Of a stretch of DNA of 63,826 nucleotides, positions 8,258 through 16,405 are shown one piece after another. Location of the stretch: the NCBI GenBank assembly GCA_947451145.1, contig CANFXW010000019.1:1-63826 (forward strand), read 5' to 3'. Positions within the stretch are counted from its first letter, which is position 1; the number at the start of each line of letters is the position of its first letter. The position numbers were made by a program, and so were the translations under genes. Origin of the DNA: Sphingomonadaceae bacterium (GTDB lineage Bacteria > Pseudomonadota > Alphaproteobacteria > Sphingomonadales > Sphingomonadaceae). Under the pieces are notes generated by a model. The model had not been told where the DNA came from and did not search any database. It saw only the letters and a program-made list of their open reading frames with translations.

Positions 8258-9025
8258 ATGACACGATCACTGGGTGGCCGCGTGGCCGTCATCACTGGCG
8301 CAGGCTCGGGCATGGGCCGGTCAATGGCGCTTCGCCTTGCTGAGGATGATGCCAAGATCGCCATTTGGGACATCAATGCCGAAGGCGCAGAGGAAACCGC
8401 CCGCCTGGTCCGCGAAGCCGGCGGCACCGCTATCGCCATTCAGGCAGATTGCTCCGACAAGGCCACGATCAAGGCTGCTGCCGACCAGACCCGTCGCGAG
8501 CTCGGCAAGATCGCCATTCTGATCAACAATGCCGGTGTTGCTCCGTTCAATAACTTCCTCGATATTGACGAAGAATTGCTGATGCGGGTGCTGAAGATCA
8601 ACCTGGTGGGACCGTTTCTCGTCACGCAGGAGTGCGTGCCCGATATGATCGAGGCCAAATGGGGCCGCATCGTCAACATCACCTCATCGTCAGTGCAGTC
8701 CGGCTCTGCCCTGCAGACACATTACACCAGTTCCAAGGGCGGCTTGCTGGGGCTAACCAAATGCCTCGCCATGGCGCTGGGTGAACATGGCATCACAGCC
8801 AACATGATCCCGCCGGGATCGATCGACACGCCGATGCTGCGAGGCGCGCAGATCATGCAGGAGCCGGGTCGGGTCGAAGCCTATGGCGCGGCGCTGCCTG
8901 TTGGCCGCATTGGTGTAGGCGAGGATATCGCCGCCGCCGCAGCCTTCCTCGTTTCCGAGGAAGCCGGTTACATGACCGGCCAGACCATCAGCGTGAACGG
9001 CGGCCGCTATATGGGGTCGGCCTGA
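8258..9025 (+). CDS. Short-chain dehydrogenase/reductase (FabG-like)
   Basis: 255 residues. ATG 8258 follows AAAAGG; the longer frame upstream lacks SDR-like sequence. Motifs: TGAGSGMG cofactor loop, NNAGVAPF, NITSSSVQSG, the catalytic YTSSKGG, and the C-terminal GQTISVNGGRYMGSA. The Asp after the second beta strand (IWDINAEG) indicates a preference for NAD(H). It probably acts on a hydroxy- or keto-intermediate of the island pathway. It is convergent with the next gene, 9 bases apart. Confidence 0.88.
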   Translation: MTRSLGGRVAVITGAGSGMGRSMALRLAEDDAKIAIWDINAEGAEETARLVREAGGTAIAIQADCSDKATIKAAADQTRRELGKIAILINNAGVAPFNNFLDIDEELLMRVLKINLVGPFLVTQECVPDMIEAKWGRIVNITSSSVQSGSALQTHYTSSKGGLLGLTKCLAMALGEHGITANMIPPGSIDTPMLRGAQIMQEPGRVEAYGAALPVGRIGVGEDIAAAAAFLVSEEAGYMTGQTISVNGGRYMGSA

Positions 9026-9034
9026 TCCCCTTCG

Positions 9035-10111
9035 CTACAGGATGATCGAGCACAGCTCCGCCGGAGACGACCGCTCGATCATCCCGTAGGTAGTTTGACC
9101 GTCCCAAGTGAACCTCACCCCGCCCTGCTGGTTATTGAAGCCGTTCACGCCGGGATTGCCCATGTGGAAGGTGGCATTCACTGTTTCGCCGGAGATCGCA
9201 AAAGTGCCTTCTTCCGTTTCGATCTGGCAGGAAAAATCATCGCCCCTTGGCATCACACGGCGCAGGAACGGCGGGTTAATGACCTTTCCGCTGAGGAACT
9301 TCTCGCCAGTCCAGACATAGGCGTTGTTGTAAGTGTCTTCCGGCGCTTCGCCCGGCAACGGCGGGTAAGTGATGAAGCCAAAGGCGCGTCCATCCGGAAA
9401 TACCGCCTCCATCCAGGCATGACCGCGGAATGCGCCCATGGGCCGCACTGACTGGCGGCGAATGCGGGATCCAAGGCAGCCGAATTCGCGGCGCTCCCCA
9501 GCAATAGTGAGTTCACCTGCCCCACGAAAGCAATGCTCGGTGCGCCAGCCATAGCCCATTGATCCGGCATCGGCGCGTTCCCGCTCGCTCATTCCGGCGA
9601 GCTTTTCCTCGCGGTAATCCTGCACCCAGGCCGGAGCTACCATTTCGAGATCGACTGACCACGAGACCGGCACGCGGCTGCGGCCTTCCAGCCCCTTTGA
9701 ACGTCCCGGATCAGCATAGGCACCAAATTCGGAGCGGATCTGTTCCTCAACCGTCCCTGCCCAAGCCTCGCCTGAATAGGAAACCACCCAGCGCTTGAAC
9801 GGTTCGACACAGCGGAAGATCAGGTCATCGCTGCCGAGCGTATCGGCAAGTCCCGAAGCACCAATGCTCGGCATCGTCTTGCCATGCGCAGATTCGCGCA
9901 GCACCCGGCCATCGGCGAAAGCGATGTTCATGTCATAGCGGTGGGTATCCCAGACAGCGCCCTGTGCCTCGACACCGACGCGCGGCAGGGCGAAGGCGCC
10001 GTTCTCCTCGAAGATCCACACCGATGCACTCTCGCGCATTTCGGGATCAGCCGGGCGCGAAGGGAACATGTAGTCGATGTCGAGCGGCAGGCCGCCGGTC
10101 CAGTCATTCAT
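9035..10111 (-). CDS. Conserved protein of unknown function (lipocalin-like, DUF7064/DUF7065 type suspected)
   Basis: 358 residues. ATG 10111 has an AGGAG Shine-Dalgarno eight bases upstream, preferred to an earlier in-frame start. There is no signal peptide or membrane helix. The sequence is rich in Trp, Gly and beta-type stretches (FRGHAWMEAVFPDGRAFGFI), consistent with a beta-barrel or sandwich. It resembles proteins annotated as DUF7064/DUF7065 that occur in steroid and terpenoid catabolic clusters of mycobacteria and sphingomonads; this match is from memory and tentative. It lies in the same strand order as the P450, SDR and ferredoxin genes upstream, so a role in substrate handling or isomerisation is possible. 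No catalytic residue can be named. Confidence 0.55.
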   Translation of the reverse strand: MNDWTGGLPLDIDYMFPSRPADPEMRESASVWIFEENGAFALPRVGVEAQGAVWDTHRYDMNIAFADGRVLRESAHGKTMPSIGASGLADTLGSDDLIFRCVEPFKRWVVSYSGEAWAGTVEEQIRSEFGAYADPGRSKGLEGRSRVPVSWSVDLEMVAPAWVQDYREEKLAGMSERERADAGSMGYGWRTEHCFRGAGELTIAGERREFGCLGSRIRRQSVRPMGAFRGHAWMEAVFPDGRAFGFITYPPLPGEAPEDTYNNAYVWTGEKFLSGKVINPPFLRRVMPRGDDFSCQIETEEGTFAISGETVNATFHMGNPGVNGFNNQQGGVRFTWDGQTTYGMIERSSPAELCSIIL

Positions 10112-10150
10112 GGCAATTCTCCTGAGGAGCATGGTGCCGCATCAATGCCG

Positions 10151-10167
10151 CGTGGCAAGTCGCCACG
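10151..10167. terminator. Small hairpin between SDR and DUF7064-like genes
   Basis: A six-bp stem CGTGGC/GCCACG with a five-base loop sits in the 63-bp gap. There is no T-run; it may be a weak terminator or processing site. Confidence 0.3.
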
Positions 10168-10174
10168 GCGATGA

Positions 10175-11008
10175 TCAGTCGCCCAGACCCCGGCGGCGGG
10201 CATCCATGATGTCGGCCAGATGGTTGACCGGATCGCCTGCGGTCACCCCTGCCTCTACCGGCATCAGAATGCCGGTGATCTGCCGCGCCCGGTCGCTGGC
10301 TAGGAACAGCGCGGCCTGTGCACAGTCCTCAGGCTCGCCGCGCCGCTTGAGTATCTGGTTGGACAGGTAAACCGCGTCGATCTCGCGGTCGAGTTGCGCG
10401 ATCTTGTCGTCCGCCGCGCCCTGCTGGAACGACGAAAGCTGGGTGCGGATATGGCCCGGCACCAGACAGTTCACCCGGATGCCATAACGCCCCAGATCAA
10501 TCGCCGCCGACTTGCTGAACTGGTTGAGCGCCGCCTTTGACGCCCGGTAGGTCATCATCGCATGCCCGGCGAGCATTCCGGCGATGGAGGAATTCTGCAG
10601 GATCACCCCGCCGCCATGGTCCTTCATATGCCGCGCTGCGATCTGAGTGCCGAGCATTGGTCCGAGCACATTGACCCGCATCACCCGGTCAAAATCGTCG
10701 AGCTTGTCATCAATGAAATCGGGATAGGCACCGCATGACATACCGGCATTGTTGAACATGATGTGCAGACCGCCGAAGCGGGACACGGCCAGATCAACCG
10801 CAGCCTGAACCTGCTCACGCGATGAAACATCGGTGCGGATGAAAGCTGCGCTGTCGCCCAGACTGTCCGCCAGCCCTTGCCCGCCCGCCTCGTCCATATC
10901 GGCGATGACGACCTTGGCGCCTTCGGAGACGAAAAGCTCGACCGAGGCGCGGCCGATTCCGCTCGCCCCACCGGTGATGACTGCAACTTTGCCGGAAAGC
11001 TCGCCCAT
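10175..11008 (-). CDS. Short-chain dehydrogenase/reductase
   Basis: 277 residues. Motifs: TGGASGIGRAS cofactor loop (~12-22), the acidic ADMDEAGG after beta-2 (NAD preference), NNAGMSCGA, the catalytic Ser of QNSSIAGM and YRASKAALNQF. The C-terminal ~40 residues (from GDPVNHLADIMDARRRGLGD) extend beyond a typical FabG. Its ATG overlaps the stop codon of the P450 gene by one base (TGATG), so the two are translationally coupled and probably act consecutively: hydroxylation by the P450, then oxidation of the alcohol to a ketone (inference). Confidence 0.88.
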   Translation of the reverse strand: MGELSGKVAVITGGASGIGRASVELFVSEGAKVVIADMDEAGGQGLADSLGDSAAFIRTDVSSREQVQAAVDLAVSRFGGLHIMFNNAGMSCGAYPDFIDDKLDDFDRVMRVNVLGPMLGTQIAARHMKDHGGGVILQNSSIAGMLAGHAMMTYRASKAALNQFSKSAAIDLGRYGIRVNCLVPGHIRTQLSSFQQGAADDKIAQLDREIDAVYLSNQILKRRGEPEDCAQAALFLASDRARQITGILMPVEAGVTAGDPVNHLADIMDARRRGLGD

Positions 11009-12300
11009 CAGGTGGCACGCCGCGTGAAGGTGATGGGTAGCGATTCGATCGTGCGGGTTGCCACGGTGGGAACATAGCGAATGTCTTCAACCGGAATTGC
11101 CAGCTTGATGCCATCCAGCCGCCTGACGATCTCGCGCGCCATGACTTTCACCTCCATACGGGCAAGCGCCAGGCCCACACAGCGATGCGGGCCGCCGCCG
11201 AAGGCAACGTGGCGGCCAAGATTGGGGCGTTCGATGTCAAAGCTGCGCGGATCAGGGAACACCGTTTCATCATCATTGCCCGAGCCATAGACCAGCAACA
11301 GATGCGCGCCTTCGGGCACGGTCGTCCCGCCAATGACAACTTCCTTGGTCGCCATGCGCGAGAGTGCCCGCACCGGCGGTTCAATCCGCATCAGCTCCTC
11401 GACAAAGCGGCTGAGCTTGCGATCGTCCTCGGCCACTTCCTTAAGCTTGTCGGCAATTTCCGGCCGGGTCGCCATAAGGAAGAACAGGTTGCCGATAGCG
11501 GTCGCGGTAGTGTCGTTCCCGGCGATCAGCATGGCGCGGATCAGGCTGACAGCTTCGGCGAAAGTCAGCTTGTCGGTGGTGCCATCAGGATTGGGCAGTT
11601 CGGCGTGGACGATGTCAGAGATCATATCCTCGCCCGGGTTCGCCTCACGCTCCTTCATCTTGCCGATCAGGTAGTGCTGCAGGTCGCAGATCTGGCGGGC
11701 ATTCTCGAGCATCTGCTCGCGGTCCTGCATCCGGCCAATCTGCGCGGTGACGGCGACAGACCAGCGGCTGATCTTGTTTTCCATACCGTGATCGAGACCG
11801 AGCTGCTCGACAATCACGCGGATCGTCAGCGGCACGGCAATGTCCTTCACCGCATTGGCAGTGCCTTTGTCAGCCACCGAATCGAGCAACTCCGAAACCA
11901 CGGCAGTAATGCGCGGTTCAAGGTCCTTTACCCGGTGCGCGGTAAAGGCGCTTTCCATCAGCTTGCGAATGCGCGTGTGATATGGCGGGTCCGACATGAT
12001 CGCGTCGGGGAAATAACCGCCGCCCTCGGTGCGCAGTATTTCCTGATACTCGGCCTGCATGCCGCGGGCCTGCTGGGTGTGATAGCCCTTGTTGACCGAG
12101 AAAGTGATCGGGTCCGACTGGACGAAGGCAATATCCTCGTGCCGGGTGATCAGCCATGAATCGAGTTTCGGATCATGGTGCACCGGATCGCCATGGCGCA
12201 GCGCCGCGTAAAACGCATTGGGCTGCGACTGGATTGCATAGTCAGCCAAAGTGCCGTTCTCGATCAGGTCCAGCTCTGCGGCATCAGCCATCGGTATCAT
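11008..12300 (-). CDS. Cytochrome P450
   Basis: 430 residues, soluble class-I bacterial P450. The I-helix oxygen-activation motif AMLIAGNDTTATAIGN, the K-helix ExxR motif (EELMRIEPPVRALSR) and the haem-binding loop VAFGGGPHRCVGLALARMEV with its Cys ligand are all present. The start is ATG 12300, or ATG 12291, which has better spacing from the AGAGCAGG just upstream. A [2Fe-2S] ferredoxin is encoded upstream on the same strand and is the likely electron donor; no dedicated ferredoxin reductase is in the window. The closest general match is the CYP125/CYP142/CYP153-like group acting on hydrophobic substrates, without certainty. A structured element precedes the gene. Confidence 0.92.
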   Translation of the reverse strand: MIPMADAAELDLIENGTLADYAIQSQPNAFYAALRHGDPVHHDPKLDSWLITRHEDIAFVQSDPITFSVNKGYHTQQARGMQAEYQEILRTEGGGYFPDAIMSDPPYHTRIRKLMESAFTAHRVKDLEPRITAVVSELLDSVADKGTANAVKDIAVPLTIRVIVEQLGLDHGMENKISRWSVAVTAQIGRMQDREQMLENARQICDLQHYLIGKMKEREANPGEDMISDIVHAELPNPDGTTDKLTFAEAVSLIRAMLIAGNDTTATAIGNLFFLMATRPEIADKLKEVAEDDRKLSRFVEELMRIEPPVRALSRMATKEVVIGGTTVPEGAHLLLVYGSGNDDETVFPDPRSFDIERPNLGRHVAFGGGPHRCVGLALARMEVKVMAREIVRRLDGIKLAIPVEDIRYVPTVATRTIESLPITFTRRAT

Positions 12301-12324
12301 CCTGCTCTCATGTTGTTCTGATGG

Positions 12325-12397
12325 TGTGCAGCATGGACCACTAGCGGCCCCTTAGGCCATGCCCATTCTCGAATGGGCGCTTGCCCCTTGCTGCACA
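12325..12397 (-). ncRNA. Candidate three-way-junction leader RNA upstream of the P450
   Basis: In the ferredoxin-P450 gap the minus-strand transcript can fold as P1 (nine bp, 12397-12389 with 12333-12325), P2 (seven bp, 12378-12372 with 12367-12361, loop CGAG) and P3 (five bp with one bulge, 12359-12355 with 12339-12334). P2-P3 and P3-P1 are joined by at most one base; P1-P2 is joined by ten bases (AGGGGCAAGC). The element ends 24 nt before the P450 ATG. It is not a known family to me. It may be a regulatory leader or an RNA-processing site. Confidence 0.4.
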
Positions 12398-12403
12398 AGC
12401 TTT

Positions 12404-12745
12404 TCAGTACGACGAGGCTGGCGCGACCGTAACCGAAATGCCGTCCAGATCGGCGCTCATTTTTATCTGGCACGACAGGCGACTGTTTTCCCTCTGAACA
12501 TCGGAAACCATGTCGAGCATGCCGAATTCGATATCGTCTGGCTCGCCCACTTTCGCCATCCATTCGGCCGCGACATAGACATGGCAGGTGGCACATGAGC
12601 AGCCGCCACCGCAATCGCCGAATATCCCCTCAACGCCGCGCGCCTTGGCGACTTCCATCAGGTTCAGCCCTTCATCGACATCGGAAAAGCTGCGGATTTC
12701 CCCGTTTACGTCAGTCATAGTCACGGTCAGGCTGCCCATGGGCAT
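12404..12745 (-). CDS. [2Fe-2S] ferredoxin (adrenodoxin/putidaredoxin type)
   Basis: 113 residues. ATG 12745 lies five bases after a GGAG Shine-Dalgarno; a second ATG is at 12739. The cluster ligands are in GDCGGGCSCATCHVYV, which fits C-x5-C-x2-C with an extra Cys inside, and the fourth ligand is in RLSCQIKM. This spacing is that of vertebrate-type ferredoxins that feed P450s and Rieske oxygenases. It is encoded upstream of the P450 on the same strand and probably supplies its electrons, and perhaps also those of the Rieske oxygenase encoded at 14224. Confidence 0.92.
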   Translation of the reverse strand: MPMGSLTVTMTDVNGEIRSFSDVDEGLNLMEVAKARGVEGIFGDCGGGCSCATCHVYVAAEWMAKVGEPDDIEFGMLDMVSDVQRENSRLSCQIKMSADLDGISVTVAPASSY

Positions 12746-12947
12746 GGTACTCCGGTTGTGTTTCGGTCGGCTTGATTGCCAGCCAAGCAAAGCCGGAGCC
12801 GCACTGCAAGCCCTCCTTCCCCCCATATCGCCACACCGCGCCGCCACGGGAAACGGGGAGTGCACTGCCAGTCATTTGGCTGGAGCCTTGACCTGCCTAT
12901 TCTTGCCGCAAGGATGGGCGGCAAAAGCCCGAGCGAGAGGAACGGCC

Positions 12948-14189
12948 TTGGCTAGGATCGTCATAGCAAACGCGAGCATTTTTGATGCAACAGGCACAGC
13001 GCCTTTCGCCGGGCACGTGGTGATCGAAGGCAACCGCATTGCCTCGGTGCAAAAAGGTGGAGCAGCCCCTGTTGGCGAAACGGTAATCGATGCCGGCGGC
13101 AAGTTCCTGATGCCCGGCATGGTCGAAGGCCACGGCCACCTGTCTTTCGAAAACGTCACCGCGACCGAGAACCTGATCACGCCCTCCCCCGAAGAACAGG
13201 TGTTCACCGCCGCGCGCGGGGCCAAGGCTCTGCTCGATGCCGGCTTCACCAGCGTCTATGGCGCGTCCGAAGCCAAGCTGCGGCTGGGCGTTGCGGTGCG
13301 TAATGAGGTCAATGCCGGGCGCATCCCCGGCCCGCGCATTCGTGCCGGCGGACTAGAGATCAGCGTCACCGGCGCGATGGGGGACGAGAGCAAGGAACAT
13401 AACCCGCGCGTCGGCCCTTCAACGCTGGTCGATGGGCCGGAAGAGATGCGCAAGGCGGTGCGGCTGCACTGCCGCGAGGGCGTGGACAACATCAAGCTCG
13501 ATGTCTCGGGCGATCCGTTTTACCCCTCAACCCCCGGCAACACCACGCCGATGAGCTTTGAAGAGGTGAAGATGGCGGTCGATACCGCCCACGCCTATGG
13601 CCGCAAGATCAACGCGCATACCCGCTCGATTGAAGGCTCGAAAATCTGCGTGCGTGCCGGTGTCGATGGCCTGTTCCACTGCGAGTATTCCGACGAGGAG
13701 CTGCTCGATTTGATGGAAGCGGCGAAGGACCGGATTTTCGTGGTGCCGACCATCGATCTGTTCGATTGCATGGCGAGCGGCGCGGCGGCGAACTGGGGCA
13801 TTACTGCCGAAGTCGCTGGTTGGATGGGCATTCCGCCGCTGATCGAAGAGTCGGTCAAAACCCACACGGCCCTGCGCCAGCGCGGCGTGCGGCATCTGAT
13901 CGGCGGCGACTATGGCTTTGCCTGGAGCCAGCAGGGTCAGCAGGCGCGCGATCTGCAGCACTTCATCAAATACTATGGCTACAGCCCCGCCGAAGCCCTG
14001 ATCTGCGCCACGCGCAATGGCGGTCAGGCAATGATGAGCGACGGCAGCCTTGGCACGATCGAGGCAGGCAAGCTGGCCGACATGATCCTCGTCGATGGCG
14101 ATGTCCTTGCCCACATTTCGATCCTTACAGACCCTGCGCGCATCGCCATAATCATGAAGGACGGTGCGCTTCACAAGTCACCCGCATAA
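12948..14189 (+). CDS. Amidohydrolase-superfamily metal-dependent hydrolase
   Basis: 413 residues. The chosen start is TTG 12948, preceded by GAGAGG, giving the usual N-terminus MARIVIANASIFDATG. The superfamily features are an N-terminal beta-sandwich segment (VVIEGNRIASV), the metal-binding HxH as GMVEGHGHLSF, later candidate metal His residues in KINAHTRS and GLFHCEYS, the Asp of IGGDYGFAW, and the C-terminal GTIEAGKLADMILVDGD. This resembles imidazolonepropionase/prolidase-like members that cleave amides or cyclic C-N bonds. It starts a plus-strand run of genes with the Rieske oxygenase, SDR, CoA-transferases and luciferase-like enzyme. The true substrate is unknown. Confidence 0.85.
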   Translation: MARIVIANASIFDATGTAPFAGHVVIEGNRIASVQKGGAAPVGETVIDAGGKFLMPGMVEGHGHLSFENVTATENLITPSPEEQVFTAARGAKALLDAGFTSVYGASEAKLRLGVAVRNEVNAGRIPGPRIRAGGLEISVTGAMGDESKEHNPRVGPSTLVDGPEEMRKAVRLHCREGVDNIKLDVSGDPFYPSTPGNTTPMSFEEVKMAVDTAHAYGRKINAHTRSIEGSKICVRAGVDGLFHCEYSDEELLDLMEAAKDRIFVVPTIDLFDCMASGAAANWGITAEVAGWMGIPPLIEESVKTHTALRQRGVRHLIGGDYGFAWSQQGQQARDLQHFIKYYGYSPAEALICATRNGGQAMMSDGSLGTIEAGKLADMILVDGDVLAHISILTDPARIAIIMKDGALHKSPA

Positions 14190-14223
14190 GTCGCCGAACG
14201 ATCCAAAAGGAAAGCAAGCAGTC

Positions 14224-15645
14224 ATGAATGCTGAAAGCGGAAAGCTTCAACCCGGCGCGGCACGCTGCCCCGCCATCTCGACGCAGGACATCATCGCCAG
14301 CGACAAGGTTAGCGCGCCCGGTTGGGTGCGGTCAGAGGACTACGAATACCTCGGCAGCGAAGACATTTCGATAGACCGCTACATCGATCCCGCCTTCGCC
14401 AAGGCCGAGTTCGATCGCCTGTGGACCCGTACCTGGCAATTCGCCTGCCGCGAGGAGCACATCCCCGAAGCGGGCGACTATTACGTCTATGACATCGGCC
14501 CCTACAGCTTCATCATCACCCGCACCGATGCAGGCGATATCCGCGCCTATTACAACGCCTGCCTGCACCGTGGCACCAAGCTGAAACCGTCAGGCACTTC
14601 TGGCTGCTCGCCCAATCTGAAGTGCCCCTTCCATGGCTGGACATGGAACCTCGATGGCAGCAACAAAGCCGTCCTGTGCGACTGGGATTTCCCCCACGTC
14701 GACAAATCCGCGCTCAACCTGCCCGAAGCGCGGGTTGAAACGCTGGGCGGGTTCGTGTGGATCAACATGGACCCTGCCGCGCCGGGTCTGCGCGAATACC
14801 TTGGCCCCAAGGCGCTCGAACATATCGAAGCGTGGAAGATGGAAGACCGCTACATCTATTGCCACGTCCAGAAGACCTACCCAGCCAACTGGAAGCTGAC
14901 CGTCGAGGCATTCATGGAAGCCTACCACGTGCTCGATACCCACCCGCAGGTCGCGCCATCAAACGCCGATGCAAATTCGCAGTACGATGTTTATGGCGAG
15001 CATGTGAACCGCTTCATCTCGTGTCTCGGTGTGATCAGCCCCCATCTGGAAGGCAAGTTCACCGAGCAACAGATCCTCGACCAGTTCACTATTGGCGATT
15101 CATCGGTGCTGTCGGATGACCGGCCGATGGTCGGCGATGGCACCGCGCGGCAGGCTATGGCTGATATGTTCCGCGGCATGTTCGAACAGGCCACCAACAG
15201 CGACCTTTCGGGCGTTTCGGATTCCGAACTGCTCGATTGCTTCAGCTATACCGTGTTCCCCAATTGCTACCTGTTCCCCGGCATCTCGCTGCCGATGGTC
15301 TATCGCTTTCGGCCGGATCCGAAGGACCACCGCTCGTGCATCTATGAGGTAATGTTCCTGCGCCCCGTGCCCAAGACCGGCCCGCGCCCCGATCCTGCCG
15401 AACCGGTTATCCTCGCCAGTCACCAGTCTTTTGCAGAGGCGGAGGGCATGGACCCGGGCTTTGGCAAAATCCTCGATCAGGATACCGATAACCTCTACGC
15501 CCAGCAGGAGGGCCTTGAGGCAAGCGCCAAACCGGGGATTACGCTCGGCAACTATCAGGAAATCCGCATCCGCCACTTTGAAAGGGCAATAGATCGTTAT
15601 GTCGCCATGCCGCCAGTCACGCCGGGCAATGCGGTGAAGCGCTGA
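14224..15645 (+). CDS. Rieske non-haem iron oxygenase, alpha subunit
   Basis: 473 residues. The Rieske [2Fe-2S] ligands are Cys113-x-His115 (NACLHRG) and Cys134-x2-His137 (CPFHGW). The mononuclear iron site is in FMEAYHVLDTHPQV (His235 and His240), with the acidic ligand expected later in the C-terminal catalytic domain. These are the marks of a ring-hydroxylating oxygenase large subunit; no small subunit is adjacent, so it may be a homotrimeric type that takes electrons from a separate reductase. It begins 34 bases after the amidohydrolase stop and is likely co-transcribed with the following SDR. The start is ATG 14224 with AAAGGA upstream. Confidence 0.92.
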   Translation: MNAESGKLQPGAARCPAISTQDIIASDKVSAPGWVRSEDYEYLGSEDISIDRYIDPAFAKAEFDRLWTRTWQFACREEHIPEAGDYYVYDIGPYSFIITRTDAGDIRAYYNACLHRGTKLKPSGTSGCSPNLKCPFHGWTWNLDGSNKAVLCDWDFPHVDKSALNLPEARVETLGGFVWINMDPAAPGLREYLGPKALEHIEAWKMEDRYIYCHVQKTYPANWKLTVEAFMEAYHVLDTHPQVAPSNADANSQYDVYGEHVNRFISCLGVISPHLEGKFTEQQILDQFTIGDSSVLSDDRPMVGDGTARQAMADMFRGMFEQATNSDLSGVSDSELLDCFSYTVFPNCYLFPGISLPMVYRFRPDPKDHRSCIYEVMFLRPVPKTGPRPDPAEPVILASHQSFAEAEGMDPGFGKILDQDTDNLYAQQEGLEASAKPGITLGNYQEIRIRHFERAIDRYVAMPPVTPGNAVKR

Positions 15646-15652
15646 TGCCGGG

Positions 15653-16405
15653 ATGAAAGGCCGAACGGTCCTGATAACCGGGGCATCGTCAGGCATCGGA
15701 GAGGGATTTGCCCGTGTGTTGGCCAAGGCTGGCGCACGGGTGGTTCTCGGTGCCCGCAGGCTGGATCGCTGCGAAGTAATTGCAGGAGAGATTGTCGCAG
15801 CGGGCGGTAAAGCCTGTGCGGTTTCGCTTGGTGTGGCTGACGAAGCATCCGTCATCGCGGCCTACGATGCAGCCGAGGCACGTTTTGGCATCGTGAATTC
15901 CGTCGTCTGCAATGCTGGTGTCGGGACTGGGGGGCGCTCGACGGACGTTGCGGCAGAGGGCTTGCGGTCTGTGCTCGATACCAACCTCCTCGGCTCTAAT
16001 CTGGTCGCCCGCGAGGGAGCAAAACGCATGATCGTCGCTGGCAGCCGAGAGCGCGAGGATGGCCGGATAGTCCTGATCGGCTCAATCACCGCCGGGCAGA
16101 ACGGCACCGGCGATGCCATGTATGCCGCCAGCAAGGCCGGACTCGCCCACCTCGGCCGCCAGTTTGCCCGTGAATGGGTGCGGCAGGGGATCAACGTCAA
16201 CGTGCTCCAGCCCGGCTGGATCCCGACCGAAATCAATGCCGAATGGTTCGCCAGCGATCGCGGCAAAGCAGACGTGGCTGGCCTGCACCGCCGCCGTTTG
16301 CTCAAATGCAATGCTTTGGACGAAATGTTGCTCTACCTGCTGTCAGACCACTCGCGTCAGGTGACGGGATCGGTGTTTACCATAGACGACGGACAAAGCC
16401 TGTGA
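15653..16405 (+). CDS. Short-chain dehydrogenase/reductase
   Basis: 250 residues, seven bases after the Rieske gene. Motifs: TGASSGIGEGF cofactor loop, CNAGVGTGG, the catalytic Ser in IGSITAGQ, YAASKAGLAHL, and the C-terminal GSVFTIDDGQSL. An Arg-rich stretch after beta-2 (GARRLDR) suggests NADP preference. The stop overlaps the GTG start of the next gene by three bases, so the two are coupled. It is probably a dehydrogenase for a diol or alcohol made by the adjacent oxygenase (inference). Confidence 0.88.
   Translation: MKGRTVLITGASSGIGEGFARVLAKAGARVVLGARRLDRCEVIAGEIVAAGGKACAVSLGVADEASVIAAYDAAEARFGIVNSVVCNAGVGTGGRSTDVAAEGLRSVLDTNLLGSNLVAREGAKRMIVAGSREREDGRIVLIGSITAGQNGTGDAMYAASKAGLAHLGRQFAREWVRQGINVNVLQPGWIPTEINAEWFASDRGKADVAGLHRRRLLKCNALDEMLLYLLSDHSRQVTGSVFTIDDGQSL

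Noticed and set aside
11185..12159. 324-residue open frame opposite the P450
   Set aside because: It is an antisense shadow without any recognised domain.
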